Shown here in pieces: positions 44,241 to 49,654 of a stretch of DNA of 49,654 nt (positions are counted from its first letter, which is position 1; each line of letters opens with the position of its first letter). Both the position numbers and the translations under genes were made by a program. The stretch lies in the NCBI GenBank assembly GCA_017613375.1, contig JAGADZ010000053.1:1-49654 (forward strand). The letters run 5' to 3'. Source of the stretch: Bacteroidales bacterium. GTDB lineage: Bacteria > Bacteroidota > Bacteroidia > Bacteroidales > P3. Under the pieces are notes generated by a model, which was given only the letters and a program-made list of their open reading frames with translations, searched no databases and was not told the DNA's origin.

Positions 44241-45337
44241 GGAATATAGAGTACTACAAAGAAATACGCCAAAAGCTTCATAGCCATCCGGATGTGTCTG
44301 GGAAAGAGTCCTATGCACACGACTTGATTGTTTCGGAACTGCAGGCTCTTTCTCCAACTCGCATTTTCACTCATGTTGGTGGATATGGTGTTGTGGCTTA
44401 TTGGAAGAAAATTTCATGTGATGCAAAACAGGGACTTACAATAGCGTTCCGTGCCGATATTGACGCATTGCCTATTGGTCATTGCTGCGGTCATGACGGA
44501 CATACCGCCATACTGCTCCGCTTTGCGGAATATGTGGCGACACACGATTTGAAAAACAATGTCGTGCTGGTCTTCCAGCCAGAAGAGGAGACAGGCAAGG
44601 GCGCTCGTAAAATCATAGATGAAGGCGTCCTGAAAGAGTTGGGGATTAATGCTATTTACGGACTTCACAATCTGCCCGGATATCCAAAAGGAACCGTGGT
44701 CGTGGAGAATGAATTATGTCCTTTTGCCTCCGCATCATCGGGAGTCGTATACAGGCTTGTAGGCCGCCCTACCCATGCCTCATCTCCCGAAAAGGGAATC
44801 AATCCTGGATTGGCTGTCGCTGAGATTATTGAACGTTTTCACGACTTGAATCTCCTTGACAAGAATAACTGGCGTTTCCGAATGATTACGTTGATATGCT
44901 GTAGGATAGGGGAGGAGGCTTTCGGCACATCTGCAGGTGATGCAGAAGTTATGTTCACTATGAGGACGTTCTTCGACAAAAACTTAGACCTGCTCTTCAG
45001 GGATGCCGACGCGATAGTCGATGAGGTGGCTGCTCGTTATGGTCTTCGGGTGGAGAAAGAAGTGCGTGAGCCTTTCAGCTCTACTTGGAGTATGCCGTGG
45101 CTTCAGAAACGGATGGAAGAGTATTTGAAACCATTCTTTAAGATAGAAAGGATTGAACATCCTTTTCTATGGTCGGAGGATTTCGGAGAATACCTGCATG
45201 GTATCCGAGGAGTCTTCTTCGGATTGGGAAGCGGCGAAGACCAGCCGGAACTGCATCACCCCGACTACAACTTCCAGGACGACATTATTGAAACAGGCTC
45301 CAAATGCTTTGAATTGATAGTTGAAAATGCAGAATAA
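44237..45337 (+). CDS. M20-family metal-dependent amidohydrolase
   Basis: 366 residues from the ATG at 44237, which overlaps the preceding stop as ATGA; a start at 44219 is also in frame. It has the M20D pattern of N-acyl-amino-acid and indole-acetyl-amino-acid hydrolases: HSHPDVSGKE, AFRADIDALPI, HCCGHDGHTAILL, VFQPEEETGKGA and a late HHPDYNFQDD. It would hydrolyse an acylated amino acid or peptide in the cytoplasm. The DALPI-to-HCCGHDGH spacing is shorter than in many relatives, with a loop missing. Coupling to the MurL-MurD gene suggests a role in cell-wall recycling, which is inference. Confidence 0.86.
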   Translation: MRNIEYYKEIRQKLHSHPDVSGKESYAHDLIVSELQALSPTRIFTHVGGYGVVAYWKKISCDAKQGLTIAFRADIDALPIGHCCGHDGHTAILLRFAEYVATHDLKNNVVLVFQPEEETGKGARKIIDEGVLKELGINAIYGLHNLPGYPKGTVVVENELCPFASASSGVVYRLVGRPTHASSPEKGINPGLAVAEIIERFHDLNLLDKNNWRFRMITLICCRIGEEAFGTSAGDAEVMFTMRTFFDKNLDLLFRDADAIVDEVAARYGLRVEKEVREPFSSTWSMPWLQKRMEEYLKPFFKIERIEHPFLWSEDFGEYLHGIRGVFFGLGSGEDQPELHHPDYNFQDDIIETGSKCFELIVENAE

Positions 45338-45402
45338 TAATAAACACCAAATGCCCTGTTTTGGCTTTGTATGTCCTTTTGGCACTGTCAGTCTTATTTA
45401 TT

Positions 45403-45439
45403 CTTTAAAACTTTAAACAATAACCTTTAACCTTTACCA
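45403..45439. repeat. CTTTAA/CCTTTA tract
   Basis: CTTTAAAACTTTAAAC, then CCTTTAACCTTTACC; on the minus strand it reads GTTAAAG-type units like the hexamer tracts elsewhere. It lies before the C69 peptidase gene, in a 130-bp gap with no clear promoter box. Confidence 0.5.
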
Positions 45440-45467
45440 AAAGTAATTAATTAAAAAATAATATTTC

Positions 45468-47120
45468 ATGACCTTATTCAAAATTCAAAATTTAAGACAC
45501 ATTTTTTTATTTTGTGCCCTTTTTGGCATAGTTTCGCTGAATGCACAACCGTGCTATAACGATTACAACTCACAGTTGATAGATGGACAGTCTTGCACCT
45601 CTATCATGGTTGGACGTGGTGCATCGACAGATGGCTCGGTAATCACATCTCATACCTGTGATGGTCGTTACCGTACATGGATGATAATGGAACCGGCCAG
45701 GGATTATCGCCCTGGAGCAGTGCATGTGGTCCGAAAAGGAACAATGCATACATCTTTCCGCGATGACACAACTGGTGTGCGCGTCGCAGGTACAATTCCT
45801 CAGGTGGCACATACTTTCGCTTACCTCAATACTGCCTACCCTTGTCTTAACGAGAAACAGTTGGCTATAGGAGAAACCACATTTGGAGGCCCGGACACTC
45901 TCGTCAACAAGAACGGCATGTTCCTCATTGAGGAATTGGAGCGTGTGGCACTGATGCGGTGTGACAACGCCCGCGACGCGATACGTCTTATCGGACATCT
46001 CGTCAAGGAATACGGCTACGGTGACGGAGGTGAATGCATCACGATAGCCGACAAAAATGAGGTCTGGCAGATGGAGATTCTCGGTGAAGGTCCTGACAAG
46101 ATAGGCGGCGTATGGGCTGCACAGCGTGTTCCCGACAACCATATCGCCGTCAGTGCCAATATTCCTCGTATCGGTCGTCTGCAACGCGACAACCCTGAAT
46201 ATTTCATGTGCTCAGACAATATCGAGCGTGTGGCACGCAAGTACGGCCTATGGGATGGAAAAGGAGAATTTGTCTTTTGGAAAGCTTTTAACGCATCTTA
46301 CGCCAACGGAAAGAACTTCCGTGAACGTGAATTTTTTATCATGAATGCCCTTGCTCCGTCATTGGGCCTTTCCATGGATATGGACGAACTGCCTTTCTCC
46401 GTCAAACCGGACCAGAGTGTCGATGTCTCTGATGTTATGGAACTCCTGCGTTCTACATATGAAGGCACGGATTTGGATATGTGCCGTAATGTGATGAGTG
46501 TGGTTACACGCCGCCGCCCCGACGGTACTACATACAACGATACTATTATCAGCCCTGTAGCCAATCCATGGATGGGTGGCAATATGCAAAACACGCTGAA
46601 TTATCTCGCCCCAGGTACGGTGACATTCCGCCGCACAGTGAGTGTCGCATGGTGCTCCTATTCATTCGTTGCACAACTGCGTAATTGGCTTCCCGATGAG
46701 GTCGGCGGTATATGCTGGCTCGCAGTCGACAATCCAGGTCAGAGCCCCAGAATACCTATTTTCTGTGGAACGACACGGCTGCCGAAGGCATACGATATCT
46801 GTGGACAGAAACAATATAACGAGAATGCTGTCCTTTGGCAGTTCCGCAGAGCTAACAAACTCGCCACGGTCGCATGGCAACGTACAAAAAGCGGCATGAT
46901 GAAAGAAGTGCTTAACCTCGAGCAAAATGCTGTCGCCGGACTTCCCGCACTTGAGGCATCGGTGAGAGCACTGAAAAACAGAGAAGACGAGAACTATAAT
47001 CCCTCGCAACAAGTGGCAAATCTTCTAAACGACTATACATACAAGATATATGACCAAGCTGCATATAGGTGGAAACAGTTGGAACAGACCTATTGGCAGA
47101 TGTTCGGTATGGGATTCTGA
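45468..47120 (+). CDS. C69-family dipeptidase
   Basis: 550 residues with a signal peptide (FLFCALFGIVSLNAQ). The peptidase U34/C69 motif CTSIMVGRGASTDGSVITSH starts at C43, the likely nucleophile that becomes N-terminal after propeptide removal. Further marks are HTCDGRYRTWM, ERVALMRCDNARDAI and GECITIADKNEVW. It would cleave dipeptides in the periplasm, in line with peptide use by the cell. It ends at a strong terminator. Confidence 0.9.
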   Translation: MTLFKIQNLRHIFLFCALFGIVSLNAQPCYNDYNSQLIDGQSCTSIMVGRGASTDGSVITSHTCDGRYRTWMIMEPARDYRPGAVHVVRKGTMHTSFRDDTTGVRVAGTIPQVAHTFAYLNTAYPCLNEKQLAIGETTFGGPDTLVNKNGMFLIEELERVALMRCDNARDAIRLIGHLVKEYGYGDGGECITIADKNEVWQMEILGEGPDKIGGVWAAQRVPDNHIAVSANIPRIGRLQRDNPEYFMCSDNIERVARKYGLWDGKGEFVFWKAFNASYANGKNFREREFFIMNALAPSLGLSMDMDELPFSVKPDQSVDVSDVMELLRSTYEGTDLDMCRNVMSVVTRRRPDGTTYNDTIISPVANPWMGGNMQNTLNYLAPGTVTFRRTVSVAWCSYSFVAQLRNWLPDEVGGICWLAVDNPGQSPRIPIFCGTTRLPKAYDICGQKQYNENAVLWQFRRANKLATVAWQRTKSGMMKEVLNLEQNAVAGLPALEASVRALKNREDENYNPSQQVANLLNDYTYKIYDQAAYRWKQLEQTYWQMFGMGF

Positions 47121-47121
47121 C

Positions 47122-47158
47122 AAAAGAAACAGCCGCGATTTCGCGGCTGTTTCTTTTT
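47122..47158. terminator. Bidirectional terminator between convergent genes
   Basis: GAAACAGCCGCGA (47126-47138) and TCGCGGCTGTTTC (47141-47153) form a 13-bp perfect stem, flanked by A and T runs on both sides, so it can serve the C69 gene and the leftward lipoprotein gene. Confidence 0.92.
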
Positions 47159-47176
47159 ATTATATTGTCTATCTGA

Positions 47177-47788
47177 TTATGAATTATTGCTCCCCGTTCT
47201 CTTCTCGACTTTGATGTAGTTCGGCATAGGAACCATGACACCTCCGACATTAAGTGATGGTTTTATGCGCAAGCCGACTTTGGAAGAAGTGCCATCGCTC
47301 GAAAAACTCTTTACGAAATTCTTCAACGACTCGATGCCGTTATTGCTGAACATGCTGTATATGTCGGTGTTGACATTCAGGGGCACCGCAGTGGTGGTGT
47401 TTCTCGTGATGGTGTAGCTCTGGGTATTTGTACCAGTGGCAAACTGGGTGTTGTCGATATCAAGAATCCAGTCCATGGCTGTCATGGCAGCATTTCGGTC
47501 AGTGGGATTCTTTACATTGATATTAACGTTCATCGCCATAGGGACTTGCTTGTTGACAAGGGCATTGGTCAGCTTCAGAATATCCGTTGCGGTGATATTG
47601 CCGTTTTTCAGAGCTTTGATATTTATTCCTGCAATGGAAAGATTTGTGACATCCTTAAGGGAATATTCACAATTTGCAAGATTGGCGATGCTGCTTGCCT
47701 GATCGGCAACACTCTGAAGGACATCGCATGATGAAAAGGAAAGGGTGAATGTCGCAATGATAAATAGATTAAATATTCTTTTTTTCAT
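47177..47788 (-). CDS. LEA14-like (LEA type 2) lipoprotein
   Basis: 203 residues with a lipobox (LSFSSC, C21). The mature protein carries an LEA type 2-like domain: VNINVKNPTDRNAAMTAMDW, LDIDNTQFATGTNTQSYT and TTAVPLNVNTDIYSM, the pattern of the immunoglobulin-like WHy fold. Bacterial members are envelope proteins without a defined reaction. Its promoter box on the minus strand (TAAATTTG, 47826-47833) lies 38 nt upstream of the start. Confidence 0.75.
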   Translation of the reverse strand: MKKRIFNLFIIATFTLSFSSCDVLQSVADQASSIANLANCEYSLKDVTNLSIAGINIKALKNGNITATDILKLTNALVNKQVPMAMNVNINVKNPTDRNAAMTAMDWILDIDNTQFATGTNTQSYTITRNTTTAVPLNVNTDIYSMFSNNGIESLKNFVKSFSSDGTSSKVGLRIKPSLNVGGVMVPMPNYIKVEKRTGSNNS

Positions 47789-47825
47789 GGCATTATGAAA
47801 TTATGTTATTACTTTTTATTTTCTG

Positions 47826-47833
47826 CAAATTTA
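47826..47833 (-). promoter_or_regulatory. -7 box of the LEA14-like lipoprotein gene
   Basis: TAAATTTG on the minus strand, consistent with TAnnTTTG; -33 region not clear. Confidence 0.5.
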
Positions 47834-48035
47834 CACAATTATTCTGATATAGACATGGATTGAATATTTTTTTTTCAATGAACACCGTTTTTTCTTTTGT
47901 TAATTCATGGCAATCCGTTTTTTTTTTTCATATTGTTCTACCCATTCTGATTACTCCAAAATTTTTTTTTATATTTGTATTGTCGTGCAGCATTCTCATG
48001 TTGAACCCAATATGAAATAATTGTTTACCTCCACC

Positions 48036-48066
48036 TTGCATAATTGCAAAATAATCATTATTTTTG
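48036..48066 (+). promoter_or_regulatory. Bacteroidota-type promoter of the secreted FN3 protein
   Basis: TTG at 48036-48038 and TATTTTTG at 48059-48066, 20-bp spacer, 58 nt before the ATG at 48124. Confidence 0.75.
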
Positions 48067-48123
48067 CAGGTGATAACGAAAATATAAATATTTGGAAAAA
48101 CGGATGATTAATATATTGTTACC

Positions 48124-49654
48124 ATGAAAAAGACTTTGTCAATACTTTTGTTTGTCGCCGCGGGATTGCCAATCTTTTCCCAGACTGTTGAGGATTACAG
48201 CAACCCGAGCAGGTACTCGTTCATCCCGTTTAACCCATTTAACATTACCGTCGAACGTCCTTCTGACGCATGGGACTATTGGGGATGTCCTTATTGCTTT
48301 CAAACACATATTCAATGGTTTCATTATAATCCAGTATCGGATATACCTGGTGATTTTGACACTTTTTACTATGCGTTGGAACAATTGGTCGTTGCCAGAT
48401 ACAATGCCAGTAGTCTGGAACCTATGACTGTATATGGCGTTGCCATACCGATATGGGATGCGGTGCAGAGATGGGATGACACTGCAGCATGGCTACTGAC
48501 AAGAGACTCTCTGTTTACCGGCTTTATTGCAATAGGGGGTTATCCTCGAGAAGAATTTTATGACACTATTGCCCATTGTTTTGATGTCCAAATACTAGAT
48601 ACAGTCCATTTCAGGATGGGTGTCAACATATGGCCAGACAACCTGTTCAAATTCGTTCCTCCAGATTATGATTTTACATGTCCTGACTCCATGTTCCGGG
48701 TTTTGGAGGTGTATTTTGACCATCCATATGTCATGACCGACACTTTCTGGGTCGGACAGCGTTTATACTTTTATGTGGAAGTGGAAGAGAACTCGGCACC
48801 TAATGAATGCTGTCCTAATTACGGAGGGCTTGGCGTTCCCGAGCATTTACCAAATGCTCTATGGGAAGATGTTCATTATTCTACAATTTGGTTTAACGAA
48901 TGGTATGGTTCGTGGTATCGAGTGCCACTGCCTTATTATTTACCATGGGGATATTCATGGGGACATTTGTTCTCTATTATTGCGCCGCCGCCGTGTTTTG
49001 TGATTCCACCGCTGAAGATTCGGAATGTACATAACAACTGTGCCGATGTGATGTGGGACAACCCTGTAAGTTCTGCCTATCGCAGGATTGAGCTTGGTCC
49101 TGCGGGATTCACTCCAGGGACGGGGATCATCATAGACAACTTCTATGGCGACAGCATACATTTCCAGAACCTTGCCCCTGACTTCGAATACGAGGTCCAT
49201 GTCAGCAGCTTCTGTTCCACGGACAGCGTCTACACAGAGCCCACAGTGGCATTCTTCTCCACTGCCTTGAACTGCGACATGCCGCAGAACGTCGCCGTCG
49301 CAGACATTACCGACAGCACAGCCATAATTTTCTGGCGAATGACAAGTCTGTCTGACTACTCTGAACTTGAATACGGACCTGCAGGCTTCAGCCACGGCGA
49401 AGGAAAACTCCTGAGCCCCATCCACAGCCTCGGCACGGGCAACTGTTCCGGGATGATGGACAGCCTGCAGCCCGGCACGGCATACACGGCATACGTGCGT
49501 ACATGGTGCGACTACACGGAGATGTACTCAGAATGGGAGCGTGTGGACTTCACAACAACAGGCGTGAACCCCAACGACACTGCTGACCATGACACGATAG
49601 GCATTGCGACTGTGGAACAACAGAGAGTCTCAATTGTCCCCAATCCAGCGACAA
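48124..49654 (+). CDS. Secreted FN3-domain protein with likely type IX sorting domain (3' end cut)
   Basis: Open from ATG 48124 to the window edge, 510 codons, no stop. It has a signal peptide (KTLSILLFVAAGLPIFSQ). Residues 20 to about 295 form an aromatic- and Tyr-rich region of unknown fold (DAWDYWGCPYCFQTHIQWF). Two fibronectin type III-like domains follow (about 297-385, with CADVMWDNP, and 388-480, with STAIIFWRM and LQPGTAYTAYVRTWC). The last residues, VEQQRVSIVPNPAT, look like the start of a type IX secretion C-terminal sorting domain. Base composition changes within the gene: A/T-ending codons dominate up to about 49000 and G/C-ending codons after it. Confidence 0.8.
   Translation, partial: MKKTLSILLFVAAGLPIFSQTVEDYSNPSRYSFIPFNPFNITVERPSDAWDYWGCPYCFQTHIQWFHYNPVSDIPGDFDTFYYALEQLVVARYNASSLEPMTVYGVAIPIWDAVQRWDDTAAWLLTRDSLFTGFIAIGGYPREEFYDTIAHCFDVQILDTVHFRMGVNIWPDNLFKFVPPDYDFTCPDSMFRVLEVYFDHPYVMTDTFWVGQRLYFYVEVEENSAPNECCPNYGGLGVPEHLPNALWEDVHYSTIWFNEWYGSWYRVPLPYYLPWGYSWGHLFSIIAPPPCFVIPPLKIRNVHNNCADVMWDNPVSSAYRRIELGPAGFTPGTGIIIDNFYGDSIHFQNLAPDFEYEVHVSSFCSTDSVYTEPTVAFFSTALNCDMPQNVAVADITDSTAIIFWRMTSLSDYSELEYGPAGFSHGEGKLLSPIHSLGTGNCSGMMDSLQPGTAYTAYVRTWCDYTEMYSEWERVDFTTTGVNPNDTADHDTIGIATVEQQRVSIVPNPAT

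Larger units (their letters stand above)
47789..48123. other. AT-rich divergent intergenic region
   Basis: 335 bp with several long T runs. It holds the promoters of both flanking genes and one more isolated TATATTTG (47970-47977). No RNA gene or small ORF is evident. Confidence 0.55.

Noticed and set aside
48955-49425. Leftward 156-codon frame at the right end
   Set aside because: Shadow of the secreted FN3 protein, which has a promoter, signal peptide and recognisable domains.

Overview
The window is a stretch of chromosome from a member of the Bacteroidota, most likely an uncultured Bacteroidales. The evidence is the promoter type (a -7 box TAnnTTTG with TTG about 20 bp upstream, seen before several genes), many lipoproteins and outer-membrane barrels, a BspA-type leucine-rich-repeat protein, a partial secreted protein ending in what looks like a type IX secretion sorting domain, and a sodium-pumping methylmalonyl-CoA decarboxylase operon. 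I see no tRNA, rRNA, CRISPR array, insertion sequence or prophage. The layout is that of a stable core genome.

Layout. 1-110 is the start of a leftward kce-like gene (lysine fermentation). 284-744 is a two-gene module of small proteins (DUF2442). 1047-6901 holds ruvC, an NSS-family Na+ symporter, a transglutaminase-like lipoprotein, truA-prmA and a YpfJ-like zinc peptidase. 6975-8182 is leftward (small lipoprotein, dapD). 8472-15241 is rightward: secreted protein, membrane metallophosphoesterase, lipoprotein flavodoxin, DUF4369-like lipoprotein, dxs and an LRR protein. A leftward barrel protein follows (15285-16043).

16486-23908 is the metabolic core: methylmalonyl-CoA epimerase, decarboxylase alpha subunit, a Cys/His-rich lipoprotein, OadG-like gamma, biotin carrier, OadB-like beta, then an ADP-forming acyl-CoA synthetase. 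Together these would turn methylmalonyl-CoA into propionyl-CoA, pump Na+ and possibly make ATP. The NSS symporter and a CPA-type antiporter fit a sodium economy. 23986-34714 holds galE, a thioredoxin-like protein, a zinc-ribbon membrane protein, dnaX (interrupted by one in-frame TAG), an antiporter, dapF, ligA, a PagL-like protein and a lipoprotein nitroreductase. 34809-39429 is a leftward operon: barrel protein, S41 protease, PPDK-like enzyme without the PEP barrel. 39549-47120 is rightward: coiled-coil lipoprotein, a MurL-MurD fusion, an M20 amidohydrolase and a C69 dipeptidase. A leftward LEA14-like lipoprotein and the partial secreted FN3 protein close the window.

The observations most worth checking are: (1) dnaX carries a single amber codon exactly between the gamma-like clamp-loader part and the tau-like C-terminal part, with the frame open on both sides; (2) MurL and MurD are fused in one 912-residue protein, which implies a MurI-independent D-glutamate route; (3) a 120-residue lipoprotein with 16 Cys and 11 His sits inside the decarboxylase operon; (4) a PPDK-like phosphotransferase of unknown acceptor lies in an operon with a protease and a barrel protein; (5) degenerate hexamer tracts (GTTTTC/GTTAAN) recur in several intergenic gaps.
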